Shown piece by piece: positions 1-6,567 of a stretch of DNA of 8,569 nt. Source of the DNA: Ruminococcaceae bacterium UBA7135 (lineage in GTDB: Bacteria; Bacillota; Clostridia; Oscillospirales; Ruminococcaceae); contig DKXD01000041.1 in the NCBI GenBank assembly GCA_002492075.1, positions 1-8,569 of the forward strand, given 5' to 3'. The notes under the pieces were generated by a model that saw only the letters and a program-made list of their open reading frames with translations, had not been told where the DNA came from and searched no databases. The position numbers and the translations under genes were made by a program. Positions within the stretch are counted from its first letter, which is position 1. Every line of letters starts with the position of its first letter.

Positions 1-59
1 TGAGGTTTGTGCGGCTCCGAATTGAGGAGCGTTGAATAAAAAAATAATGGAGGTTCGCT
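1..59 (+). other. Unassigned leader before efp
   Basis: This short stretch carries no gene that can be identified. One frame is open from base 3 to a TGA at 33-35 and could be the last codons of an upstream gene, but ten residues are too few to name it. A five-base inverted repeat (14-18 with 26-30) is present, but it is followed by an A-rich run rather than a T-tract, so it is not called a terminator. The GGAGG at 49-53 is the ribosome binding site for efp. Confidence 0.5.
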
Positions 60-620
60 ATGATAACAGCGGGAGATTTCAGAAACGGTATGACATTTGA
101 AGAGGACGGCAATGTAATGCAGATCATCGAGTTCCAGCACGTAAAGCCGGGCAAGGGCGCGGCGTTCGTTCGCACCAAGGTGAAGAACGTTATTACAGGC
201 TCCGTGGTTGAAAAGACCTACAACCCGTCCGCAAAATTCCCGACGGCATTCGTTGAGAGAAAAGATATGCAGTATTCCTACTCCGATGGAGAGCTGTATC
301 ACTTTATGGATCAGGAGACATACGAGGATGTTCCCGTAAGCGCAAACGATCTTGGAGACAGCTTCAAATTCGTTAAGGAAGAGATGATGTGCAAAGTGCT
401 GTCTTACAAGGGCAAGGTGTTCGGCGTAGAGCCCCCCAACTTCGTGGAGCTTCAGGTAACGCAGACCGATCCGGGCTTCGCAGGCAATACCGCTACCAAC
501 GCTACCAAGCCCGCAACTCTTGAAACGGGCGCGGAGATCAGAGTTCCGCTGTTCATCAACGAGGGCGAGATCATTCGTATTGATACGCGTACGGGCGAGT
601 ATATGGAAAGAGTTAAGTAA
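60..620 (+). CDS. efp: Translation elongation factor P
   Basis: Elongation factor P binds between the ribosomal P and E sites and relieves stalling at consecutive prolines. The 186-aa product has the normal family length and three-domain plan: a KOW-like N-terminal domain (about 1-62) and two OB-fold domains (about 65-125 and 130-186). The tip loop reads KPGKGAAF, with the lysine that is post-translationally modified in many bacteria at residue 32. The C-terminus contains the family-typical DTRTGEY. A GGAGG at 49-53 sits six bases before the ATG, which supports this start. The CD1247-type gene follows after 11 bases and is probably cotranscribed. The identification is firm; the type of lysine modification cannot be read from this window. 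Confidence 0.98.
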   Translation: MITAGDFRNGMTFEEDGNVMQIIEFQHVKPGKGAAFVRTKVKNVITGSVVEKTYNPSAKFPTAFVERKDMQYSYSDGELYHFMDQETYEDVPVSANDLGDSFKFVKEEMMCKVLSYKGKVFGVEPPNFVELQVTQTDPGFAGNTATNATKPATLETGAEIRVPLFINEGEIIRIDTRTGEYMERVK

Positions 621-631
621 GGAGAACCGTT

Positions 632-1024
632 ATGTCAATAGGTGAAAAGGTATCGTATTTAAAGGGACTTGCCGAGGGGCTGAAGTGCGATGACAAGATC
701 GTGAACGGCATACTCGATGTTCTTGCGGACATTGCGGCAAATCTTGAAGAGGTAGACGAGGAGCTTGACGACGTGGCTTCCGTAATGACCGATATGGAGG
801 AGAGCCTTGCGGATATTGAGGACGACCTCTACGGCGATGATGACGACGATTATTATGACGATATCGACGATGAGATCGACGATATGTATGAAACTGTCTG
901 CCCTAACTGCGGAAATTCCATTCGTTTCGACTATGAACAGGCGAACGCGGGCGGCATGGACTGCCCTAATTGCGGAAAGCGTTTGGTGTTCGAGCTGGAC
1001 GAGGACGATTCCGAGGAACTGTAA
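632..1024 (+). CDS. CD1247-type acidic protein with C-terminal zinc ribbon
   Basis: The 130-aa protein has an N-terminal helical region (about 1-60, including GEKVSYLKGLAEGL) resembling the CD1247 N-terminal domain of clostridia. An extremely acidic linker follows (about 62-86, with runs of Asp and Tyr). The end is a CPNC...CPNC zinc ribbon with cysteines 90, 93, 111 and 114. Many clostridial genomes carry such a gene near efp, but its function is not established. A zinc-binding, possibly RNA-polymerase- or nucleic-acid-associated role is only an inference from the ribbon. The GGAGAA at 621-626 is five bases before the ATG. The gene is the last of its unit: a repeat and an intrinsic terminator follow directly. 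Confidence 0.85.
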   Translation: MSIGEKVSYLKGLAEGLKCDDKIVNGILDVLADIAANLEEVDEELDDVASVMTDMEESLADIEDDLYGDDDDDYYDDIDDEIDDMYETVCPNCGNSIRFDYEQANAGGMDCPNCGKRLVFELDEDDSEEL

Positions 1025-1059
1025 ACAGTTGATAGTGTATGGTTGACAGTTGACAGTTA
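1025..1059 (+). repeat. Degenerate 7-bp tandem repeat (about five units)
   Basis: Directly after the stop codon the sequence falls into 7-base units in register: acagttg, atagtgt, atggttg, acagttg, acagtta. Units 1, 4 and 5 are identical or differ by one base. Such short, drifting, ACAGTTG-like tandem arrays are typical non-coding filler in some Firmicute intergenic regions. No regulator is known to me for it. The array contains two TTGACA hexamers, but neither has a convincing -10 element. Confidence 0.65.
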
Positions 1060-1071
1060 TTGTGCAAATTT

Positions 1072-1100
1072 GCCTGTTCTCTGTTGAGAGCAGGCTTTTT
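1072..1100 (+). terminator. Intrinsic terminator between the efp unit and hisC
   Basis: A 10-base arm at 1072-1081 pairs with 1086-1095 (nine Watson-Crick pairs and one G-T pair) across a TGTT loop. TTTTT follows at once, then ATTT. This is a classical Rho-independent terminator for transcription from the left. It ends only 13 bases before the hisC start, and the downstream edge of the T-tract runs into the hisC ribosome binding site, so hisC mRNA must pass through it or start inside it. Attenuation is possible but no antiterminator arm is evident. Confidence 0.8.
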
Positions 1101-1113
1101 ATTTGGAGGAAGT

Positions 1114-2166
1114 ATGAGCTGGCGGGATAATCTGATAAAAATAGAACCGTATGTCGCGGGAGAGCAGCCGAACAAGACCGATTTTATAAAGCTGAACGCG
1201 AACGAAAACCCTTATCCGCCGTCGCCTATGGTCGCAAAGGCTGTTCGGGATTTCGGCGCGGACGCGCTGAAAAAGTACCCGAGCGCGAACGCCGTGCCGC
1301 TTGTAAACGCGATAGCGAAGCGCGAGGGCTTGAAGCCCGAAAACGTGTTCGCGGGCAACGGCACGGACGACGTGCTGTCGCTTGCGTTCAGAGCGTTCTT
1401 CAACTCGGATAAGCCGATAATTTTCCCCGATATCACATACTCATTCAACACGGTGTGGTGCGATATTTTGCGAATACCGTATGAAACGATACCTGTGGAC
1501 GGGGATTTCAACATAGACCCCGCCGATTACGCGCGACCCAACGGCGGCGTTGTTATCGCGAACCCGAACGCTCCCACCTCTATCGGGCGCGGTCTTGATT
1601 TTATCCGCAAGATACTCGACAGCAACTGCGAAAGCGTGGTAATCGTTGACGAGGCTTATGTGGATTTCGGCGGCGTTACCGCCGTGCCGCTGCTCCAAGA
1701 GTACGACAATCTGCTGATAACAAGGACGTTTTCGAAGTCGCGGTCTTTGGCGGGAATGAGACTTGGCTGGGCTATGGGAAGTCCCGAGCTTATCTCCGCG
1801 CTTTACGCAACCAAAGACAGCATGAACAGCTATCCCGTTGACAGTATAGCGCAGGCGGCGGGAGTTGCGGCTATCGAGGATGAGGAGTACTTCCAAGCGA
1901 CCTTAAAGCGCGTTATCGCGACGCGCGAACGGCTCACAAAGGAACTGCGGGGAATGGGATTTACGCTGCCCGACAGCCAAACGAACTTCGTGTTCGCAAC
2001 GCACCCGAAATATTCCGCAAAGGCGATATTCGAGTATCTGAAAACGCGCGATATTTACGTGCGGTGGTTCAACAAGCCGAGGATAGATAATTTCCTGCGG
2101 ATAACCGTCGGCACAGACGAGGATACGGACGCGCTTATCGCGGCGCTGAAAAACCTTATCGGCTAA
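1114..2166 (+). CDS. hisC: Histidinol-phosphate aminotransferase
   Basis: This class I/II PLP-dependent aminotransferase converts imidazole-acetol phosphate to histidinol phosphate in histidine synthesis. Many HisC enzymes also act on aromatic amino-acid precursors. The 350-aa product shows the family landmarks: EPYVAGEQP near the N-terminus, NANENPYPPSP (28-38), the ANPNAPT loop (149-155), VDEAYVDF (178-185), the PLP lysine in TFSKSRSLAGMRLG (Lys208), and substrate-binding FLRITVG (Arg329). I chose the ATG at 1114 because GGAGGA (1105-1110) lies just upstream; an in-frame TTG at 1060 would place the terminator inside the gene. No other his genes are visible. The last codons (TDALIAALKNLIG) are repeated downstream at 3280-3324, after the next gene. 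Confidence 0.95.
   Translation: MSWRDNLIKIEPYVAGEQPNKTDFIKLNANENPYPPSPMVAKAVRDFGADALKKYPSANAVPLVNAIAKREGLKPENVFAGNGTDDVLSLAFRAFFNSDKPIIFPDITYSFNTVWCDILRIPYETIPVDGDFNIDPADYARPNGGVVIANPNAPTSIGRGLDFIRKILDSNCESVVIVDEAYVDFGGVTAVPLLQEYDNLLITRTFSKSRSLAGMRLGWAMGSPELISALYATKDSMNSYPVDSIAQAAGVAAIEDEEYFQATLKRVIATRERLTKELRGMGFTLPDSQTNFVFATHPKYSAKAIFEYLKTRDIYVRWFNKPRIDNFLRITVGTDEDTDALIAALKNLIG
2125..2156 (+). repeat. hisC 3' end, original copy of a duplicated boundary
   Basis: This is the in-gene partner of the fragment at 3280-3311. The two 32-base segments match at 30 positions, and both differences are transitions. Weaker similarity extends leftward in both copies, around the ACCG at 2104-2107 and 3271-3274, with a short deletion in the downstream copy. 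Confidence 0.85.
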
Positions 2167-2208
2167 GTCAGGCGTGAGAAGAGCTGATCGGAAAGGAAAT
2201 TGACAGTT

Positions 2209-3252
2209 ATGGAGGATAAAACCACATTATTTTACAAGCTTAAACTTAAACGCACCCGAACGCCCGCCGAGGTATTTGAAAAGATGAGCAAATCGGTGAA
2301 AAAGAAGGGCGCGACAAAAAATTGGGTCTGCACCTATGATGAGGAAAGCTTCGCGATAGATTTCGGCGATGAGAAAAGCGAGACCTTCCGTATCGGATTT
2401 AATGAGAAAAAGGTCTGCGATGGGTTTTGCAAGGTTTATTTCCCGCTGTCGGGAGATGAATTCGATGATGAAAAAAAGAGCGAATTTAAGGCTCTGTTAA
2501 ATATGATATATTCCGTGCGGACTTCATTTTCCGAAATGAAGATCAACGATGATTACGGCATTTCCGAGAGCTTTCTGGACACAAAGGTGAACAAGGTCGC
2601 GCTGCGGGAGCTGACGGAGGAGGAAACCGAACGTGCGGCACGGTTGTTTAAGGACGGACGCACGGAGATAAAAGATTTTATCAACGCGCTGATGTTCGAT
2701 TACCGCGAATTGCCGTATTCCGAGGATTTTATCCCGTATATCAACAGGCGGATAGGGCATAGCTATATCGGATTTTGGGATCAGAACGATTCTATCAAAG
2801 ATTTTTACGATTCGTTTGTGGACAGTTTCCTATATGAAACGACAGAGTATCAGGACAAGGGAAGACTGCGTAAGGTAGCGGATTATTACGGTGATTTAAG
2901 CGGCGTGTATTTTTCCGTTTCCGCGTTTATCGACGGAGTAGAGAACCTGACGGGGCTGCACATCAACGAAAAAGGCTGGGACCCCAAAAGCACTCAGGTT
3001 CTGCGGTTGTATTACAACAAATACCTGCCGCTTTTTGAAGCGGAGAACGATGCTTTCGGAAAATGCGTTCTCGCTTATCGTTTCTTTGTTTCAACGCTGG
3101 ATTATCTTGGGTTCAGGATCGCCGCGTGCGAACGTTCGGAGGATTCTTTTATAAGCGAGGAGCTTGCCCGTGCCGCAAAGGATATGTTGGACGGCAAGAA
3201 TTACGATGAGTACCGAAAAGCGGTGAGTAATGAACTGTCGAGGAAAAAGTGA
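2209..3252 (+). CDS. Unrecognised 347-aa cytosolic protein
   Basis: I do not recognise this protein. It is charged and soluble-looking, with no signal peptide or membrane segment. It has a Lys-rich N-terminal part (about 10-40) and several aromatic-rich stretches such as RRIGHSYIGFWDQNDS (about 181-196) and WDPKSTQVLRLYYNKYLPLFE (about 257-277). The start is uncertain: the ATG at 2209 has AAAGGA (2192-2197) 11 bases upstream, whereas the in-frame TTG at 2200 is only two bases from it, so the ATG is preferred. Codon use looks more A/T-rich than hisC. The gene lies exactly between the true hisC 3' end and a second copy of that end, which follows its stop codon in the same reading frame, so it is probably inserted cargo. 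Neighbours give no functional clue. Confidence 0.8.
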   Translation: MEDKTTLFYKLKLKRTRTPAEVFEKMSKSVKKKGATKNWVCTYDEESFAIDFGDEKSETFRIGFNEKKVCDGFCKVYFPLSGDEFDDEKKSEFKALLNMIYSVRTSFSEMKINDDYGISESFLDTKVNKVALRELTEEETERAARLFKDGRTEIKDFINALMFDYRELPYSEDFIPYINRRIGHSYIGFWDQNDSIKDFYDSFVDSFLYETTEYQDKGRLRKVADYYGDLSGVYFSVSAFIDGVENLTGLHINEKGWDPKSTQVLRLYYNKYLPLFEAENDAFGKCVLAYRFFVSTLDYLGFRIAACERSEDSFISEELARAAKDMLDGKNYDEYRKAVSNELSRKK

Positions 3253-3324
3253 GAATACATTTACGGGACAACCGCTGTCACGGACGCGCTTATCACGGCG
3301 CTGAAAGACCTCACGGGGAGGTAA
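3253..3324 (+). repeat. Second, partial copy of the hisC 3' end
   Basis: This stretch contains a remnant of the hisC terminus. In frame with the preceding gene and directly after its TGA, it reads to TDALITALKDLTGR and a TAA at 3322-3324. The real hisC end is TDALIAALKNLIG then TAA. The core 3280-3311 matches 2125-2156 at 30 of 32 bases; weaker similarity starts near 3261. A segment corresponding to about 2112-2124 is partly missing. The last codons of the remnant contain GGGGAGG (3315-3321), which now serves as the ribosome binding site of the CPBP gene. It is not a functional gene. It marks the right edge of an insertion after hisC. Confidence 0.85.
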
Positions 3325-3328
3325 ATGA

Positions 3329-3988
3329 ATGACCGAAAAGCGCACGTTGTCGAAAAAAACGCGCTTATTATATTATGTACTCGCGTTTTACTGCGTCTGG
3401 ACGGCGTGGGAGCTTTGGGTAAAGGATTTTATAAACGCCGCCGCTCCGAACGAGTATTTTTCGCAGCTCATAAAATCGGGAGTTATAAAGAGTATCGTCT
3501 GGGTTTTGCTGGGTATGCGTTTTGAGAGCGAAATGTTTGTCGGCGTCAAGGAAATGTTCACAAAAAGGGTGAACGTTTTGAATTATCTTCCGATATTTCT
3601 GATATTTACCGTTTATCTGCTTGTCGGCGCGCTTCTGCAAAAGGGCAGTCTCGCGATAAGCGAAAGGTTCGGGCTTGACAAGCTGATAATCGTGCTTTTT
3701 GTGGGAATTACGGAGGAAACGGTATTCCGCGGCTGGCTTCTGAACGCGACACTCGGTGAGAGGAAAAAGCAGCTGTCCGTCGCGGCAAACGCGGTGATGT
3801 TCTTGCTTATTCATTTCCCCGTTTGGATACACGACGGCGTATTTGTTGAAAATTTCCGGAATTTCGGATTTTTGAGCATATTGATTTTAAGCGTTATATT
3901 CAGCGTAACGTTTATAAAAAGCAAAAGCATATGGGTGCCTGTAACACTTCATATGTATTGGGACTTGCTGATGTTTTTGTTCTATTAG
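3329..3988 (+). CDS. CPBP-family intramembrane metalloprotease
   Basis: The 219-aa protein belongs to the CPBP (Abi/CAAX type II prenyl endopeptidase-like) membrane family. About six or seven hydrophobic segments are visible (near 12-31, 52-63, 85-103, 118-128, 150-166, 180-196, 201-218). The catalytic motifs are present: EETVFR (Glu129, Glu130, Arg134), FLLIH (Phe158 to His162) and HMYWD (His208 to Asp212). The last motif has Asp where Asn is common, a known type of variation. In bacteria such proteins are linked to bacteriocin self-immunity or prenyl-protein processing, but substrates are mostly unknown. The ATG at 3329 has GGGGAGG seven bases upstream, inside the hisC-tail remnant; an ATG at 3325 opens another frame. 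No bacteriocin precursor is visible nearby. Confidence 0.9.
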   Translation: MTEKRTLSKKTRLLYYVLAFYCVWTAWELWVKDFINAAAPNEYFSQLIKSGVIKSIVWVLLGMRFESEMFVGVKEMFTKRVNVLNYLPIFLIFTVYLLVGALLQKGSLAISERFGLDKLIIVLFVGITEETVFRGWLLNATLGERKKQLSVAANAVMFLLIHFPVWIHDGVFVENFRNFGFLSILILSVIFSVTFIKSKSIWVPVTLHMYWDLLMFLFY

Positions 3989-4006
3989 AGCAAGGAGGTT
4001 TTTCAA

Positions 4007-4399
4007 ATGAAACACAGAGTAAGGGTGACTGTTATCGATAAAAAGCTGTACCCCGAATTACAGCGGAAATACTGCCAAGATCCCGAGGCGGGGGCATGTC
4101 CTTGCTATAATGTGGGAGACGAGTTCATTTTCGAGAGAGACGAGCAAAACGACCATTTCTGGCACGGCGGCTTGAACACGCTTGTCAATACGACCGCCGA
4201 TCCCGATACAGTCGCGGGCGGACCCCAAATGCCGCACTGCTCTGAGGCTTGGGACGCGATATCAAGGTATATTTATGCGGGACTTCAGGGTGGCTCTATA
4301 ATGAAGGGCTGGATGAGGGACGAAAACACAATGATAGCCTGCTGTTCGGATGGAACGAGACCTGTTGTATTTAAAATCGAAAGAATTGATTATAAATAA
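4007..4399 (+). CDS. TIGR04076 family protein
   Basis: The 130-aa soluble protein matches the TIGR04076 pattern as I know it: an N-terminal strand (HRVRVTVID), a CPCYNVGDEF segment (Cys31, Cys33), CSEAWDAISRYIYAGLQGG in the middle (Cys78), and the conserved C-terminal block IACCSDGTRPVVFKIE (Cys112, Cys113). The clustered conserved cysteines suggest metal binding or redox chemistry, but the family has no established function. AAGGAGG (3992-3998) lies eight bases before the ATG, and the gene starts 18 bases after the CPBP stop, so the two are probably cotranscribed. It is one of the small accessory genes between hisC and metY. The family call is quite sure; the function is unknown. Confidence 0.85.
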   Translation: MKHRVRVTVIDKKLYPELQRKYCQDPEAGACPCYNVGDEFIFERDEQNDHFWHGGLNTLVNTTADPDTVAGGPQMPHCSEAWDAISRYIYAGLQGGSIMKGWMRDENTMIACCSDGTRPVVFKIERIDYK

Positions 4400-4441
4400 T
4401 ATGTGGCAGAATGCCGAAATCAAAATAAGGAGAAGAAAAAT

Positions 4442-5707
4442 ATGAAAATCGAAACCAAATGCTTACACGAGGGCTACACTCCCAAGAACGGCGAACCGAG
4501 AGTTATGCCGATAGTTCAGAGTACGACCTATCGCTACGACAGCACGGACGACGTGGCCGCGGTGTTCGACGACCCCACGAAGTCGCTCATTTACTCGCGG
4601 TTTGAGAACCCGACCACCGACTGTGTGGAAAAGAAGATCGCGGCTTTGGAGGGCGGAGCGGCGGCTATGTGCACGTCAAGCGGACAAGCGGCTTCTCTGC
4701 TGTCGATACTGAACATCTGCGAGGCGGGCGACAGCTTTATCGCGAGCGCGTCAATCTACGGCGGCACAATAAATCTGTTCGGCGTAACGCTCAAAAGAAT
4801 GGGCATTGAGTGTATCTGGGTGGAGCACGACGCGACCGAGGAGGAGCTTAACGCGGCGTTTAAGCCGAACACCAAGGCGGTTTTCGGTGAAACGCTGGCG
4901 AACCCAGCGCTTACCGTACTCGACATCGAGCTGTGGGCGAAGTGCGCTCACGCGCACGGAGTTCCGCTGATAATAGACAACACGTTCGCAACGCCGATAC
5001 TCTGCCGCCCGATTGAGTGGGGCGCGGACATCGTTGTACACTCCACGTCCAAGTATATGGACGGTCACGCGGTGCAAGTGGGCGGCGTTATCGTTGACAG
5101 CGGCAAGTTCGACTGGACTAACGGAAAGTTCCCGTGTATGACCGAGCCGGACGAGAGCTATCACGGAATAGTTTACACGGAAAAGTACGCGTTCGCGCCG
5201 TATATCGTAAAGGCGAGAATGCAGCTTATGCGCGACTTCGGGTGCTACCCCGCGGCGAACTCGTCTTTCCTGCTCAATCTGGGGCTGGAAACTCTCCACG
5301 TGAGAATGAAGCAGTACTGCGAGAACGCGCTGACAGTCGCGAGGTATATCCAAAGCACGGGCAAGACCGAGTTTGTGACGTACCCCGCGCTCGAGGGCAG
5401 CAAGGGTCACGAGCTTGCGAAGAAGTATCTCCCGAACGGCACGAGCGGCGTTATTTCGTTCTCGATAAAGGGCGGCAGAAGCACGGCGGTCAAGTTTATG
5501 GACAGCCTTAAACTCGCGTCCAACGAGGTACACGTTGCGGATATCAGAACCTGCGTACTGCACCCCGCTTCGGCTACTCACCGTCAGCTCACGGACGAGC
5601 AGCTTGTCGCGGCGGGCATTGACGGCGGACTTATCAGATTGTCGGTAGGTCTGGAGAATGTCGACGACATCATAGCCGATCTGGAGAATGCGTTCGCAAA
5701 GATATAA
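4442..5707 (+). CDS. metY: O-acetylhomoserine aminocarboxypropyltransferase (sulfhydrylase)
   Basis: This Cys/Met-metabolism PLP enzyme makes homocysteine from O-acetylhomoserine and sulfide, a direct route to methionine. The 421-aa length fits. Landmarks are QSTTY (26-30), YSRFENPTTD (51-60), the SSGQAA loop (79-84), GETLANPALTVLDI (149-162), IIDNTFATP (177-185), the PLP lysine in HSTSKYMDGH (Lys204), and the C-terminal HPASATHRQL and IRLSVGLE segments. The ATG at 4442 is chosen because AAGGAG lies just upstream and the enzyme's usual N-terminus begins there; an in-frame ATG at 4403 would add 13 unrelated residues. Codon use is GC-rich like hisC. Its final codons (DLENAFAKI) recur in decayed form at 6162-6188. 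Cystathionine-type lyases are less likely given the length and motifs. Confidence 0.93.
   Translation: MKIETKCLHEGYTPKNGEPRVMPIVQSTTYRYDSTDDVAAVFDDPTKSLIYSRFENPTTDCVEKKIAALEGGAAAMCTSSGQAASLLSILNICEAGDSFIASASIYGGTINLFGVTLKRMGIECIWVEHDATEEELNAAFKPNTKAVFGETLANPALTVLDIELWAKCAHAHGVPLIIDNTFATPILCRPIEWGADIVVHSTSKYMDGHAVQVGGVIVDSGKFDWTNGKFPCMTEPDESYHGIVYTEKYAFAPYIVKARMQLMRDFGCYPAANSSFLLNLGLETLHVRMKQYCENALTVARYIQSTGKTEFVTYPALEGSKGHELAKKYLPNGTSGVISFSIKGGRSTAVKFMDSLKLASNEVHVADIRTCVLHPASATHRQLTDEQLVAAGIDGGLIRLSVGLENVDDIIADLENAFAKI
5678..5704 (+). repeat. metY 3' end, original copy of a duplicated boundary
   Basis: These nine codons encode DLENAFAKI, just before the metY TAA. They align without gaps to 6162-6188, which would encode DPENTFAKI. 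Twenty-one of 27 bases match and all six differences are transitions. Confidence 0.65.
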
Positions 5708-5724
5708 GTTCGGAGGATAATAAA

Positions 5725-6159
5725 ATGCAAAGCATAAGAATTTATGAAATGCCCGTTTGTAAAATGGTATCTTCGGGGGTAGGTATGTTCGGAGAGGGCA
5801 ATTTCGGCAAATTTGAAGAATGGTTCTCCTCACAAAAGCGCGCTATGTTTCCGAAAGATTTCCTTTACTGGACAGGCGAGGGCTTTGTCTGGCTTTATAT
5901 GTATGAGGACGGAATGACAGTCCCGCCTGAGTTTGAATTGATTGATTTCCAAGGCGGTCTGTATGCCGTTGCGACCGATATTGATCAACAGACGGACAAG
6001 GAGCTTATGAATAAGGAGATCGATAAGTTCCTTAGTGAAAGCGGCTTTGAACGCGATACATCGCGTTCGGAGCTTGGAAATGTGATAACATCGCCGCTCG
6101 CACAGAAGATAATGGGATACGGTCAGATGGACTACTATTTTCCGATCAAAGCGCGATAA
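5725..6159 (+). CDS. GyrI-like / AraC effector-binding-type small protein
   Basis: The 144-aa soluble protein resembles the stand-alone GyrI-like (SOUL/AraC effector-binding) small-molecule-binding domains of clostridia: IRIYEMPVCKMVSSG at the N-terminus, FWS-like aromatic segments, the FELIDFQGGLYAVATDIDQ strand-turn (about 72-90), and SPLAQKIMGYGQMDYYFPIK at the end. It has no DNA-binding domain, so it is not a regulator by itself. Such proteins are often close to multidrug or stress genes, but ligands are unknown. GGAGG (5712-5716) is eight bases before the ATG, 17 bases after metY. It lies between the true metY end and a decayed second copy of that end, which marks it as probable inserted cargo. 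Confidence 0.8.
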   Translation: MQSIRIYEMPVCKMVSSGVGMFGEGNFGKFEEWFSSQKRAMFPKDFLYWTGEGFVWLYMYEDGMTVPPEFELIDFQGGLYAVATDIDQQTDKELMNKEIDKFLSESGFERDTSRSELGNVITSPLAQKIMGYGQMDYYFPIKAR

Positions 6160-6161
6160 AA

Positions 6162-6204
6162 GACCCGGAGAACACATTCGCGAAGATAGGAGAAAGCATT
6201 ATGA
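6162..6204 (+). repeat. Hybrid remnant: metY tail joined to ABC-F ribosome-binding region
   Basis: Two duplicated pieces overlap here. Bases 6162-6188 align with the metY end (5678-5704) at 21 of 27 positions. Bases 6183-6204 align without gaps with the region before the ABC-F gene (7992-8013) at 17 of 22 positions, including an identical 11-base AAGATAGGAGA. The ATG of the DUF4180 gene lines up with the TTG of the ABC-F gene at the same seven-base spacing from AGGAGA. The segment therefore looks like a leftover metY/ABC-F junction. It now supplies the ribosome binding site of the DUF4180 gene. Confidence 0.6.
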
Positions 6205-6563
6205 CATTCAGGATAATAGAAAAAAACGGCATAAAATGCGCGGCAGTGTGCGGCGATAAAAAAGTCATAAAGGACGCGCAGTCCGCTCTGGACTTGCTTA
6301 TGAGCGCGAAATATGAGGCGGATACCAAGAATATCATTATCGATAAGAGGTTGATAGCGGACGATTTTTTCGTTCTCAGCACAGGGTTTGCGGGCGAGAT
6401 ATTGCAGAAATATATAAATTATGGCGGCAGGATCGCGATATACGGTGATTATTCAAAATATAAAAGCAAGCCGCTGAAAGATTTTATGTATGAGAGCAAC
6501 AAGGGCAAGGACGTGTTTTTCGTTTCCGACGAGGAACAAGCGGCGGAGATGCTGGCGCGTTAG
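6201..6563 (+). CDS. DUF4180 domain protein
   Basis: The 120-aa product covers a complete DUF4180 domain. It shows the family pattern as I recall it: IIIDKRLIADDFFVLSTG (about 45-62), GFAGEILQKYINYGGRIAIYGD (about 62-83) and SKPLKDFMYESNKGKDVFFV (about 89-108). No enzymatic function is established for the family, which is frequently a lone cargo gene in Firmicutes and Bacteroidetes. The ATG at 6201 has AGGAGA (6188-6193) seven bases upstream. It is bracketed by a metY/ABC-F junction remnant on the left and a second copy of the ABC-F 5' end on the right, so it is probably an insertion into that junction. Confidence 0.85.
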   Translation: MTFRIIEKNGIKCAAVCGDKKVIKDAQSALDLLMSAKYEADTKNIIIDKRLIADDFFVLSTGFAGEILQKYINYGGRIAIYGDYSKYKSKPLKDFMYESNKGKDVFFVSDEEQAAEMLAR

Positions 6564-6567
6564 CCGC

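Noticed and set aside
14..30. Small inverted repeat before efp as a terminator
   Set aside because: Only five base pairs with a seven-base loop, and no T-tract follows; the next bases are A-rich.
807..1046. A 79-codon + strand frame inside the CD1247-type gene
   Set aside because: It is a frame-shifted reading of the Asp-rich linker (GAT/GAC repeats read as Met/Thr/Ile) and has no independent support.
1043..1071. TTGACA hexamers at 1043-1048 and 1050-1055 as hisC promoter -35 boxes
   Set aside because: They arise from the 7-bp repeat. No TATAAT-like hexamer sits 16-18 bases downstream, and a transcript starting there would meet the terminator at 1072-1100.
2200..2211. TTGACAGTTAT at 2200-2210 matching 1050-1060 as another duplicated boundary
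   Set aside because: The match is 11 bases and ends abruptly on both sides, and it derives from a low-complexity repeat unit, so it is too weak to count with the other duplications.
3329..3988. CPBP protein as part of a bacteriocin immunity locus
   Set aside because: No small double-glycine leader peptide, transporter or modification enzyme is visible in the neighbouring sequence.
5650..5690. Eleven-base direct repeat TCTGGAGAATG at 5650-5660 and 5680-5690 in metY
   Set aside because: Both copies are in-frame codons for LEN in a conserved C-terminal region, so coding constraint and chance suffice. Only the second extends to match the downstream remnant.
4751..5833. A 360-codon open frame on the minus strand across metY
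   Set aside because: It is Arg/Leu/Val-rich low-information sequence antisense to a confident metY. GC-rich codons of metY keep the opposite strand free of stops. It has no ribosome binding site or family resemblance.
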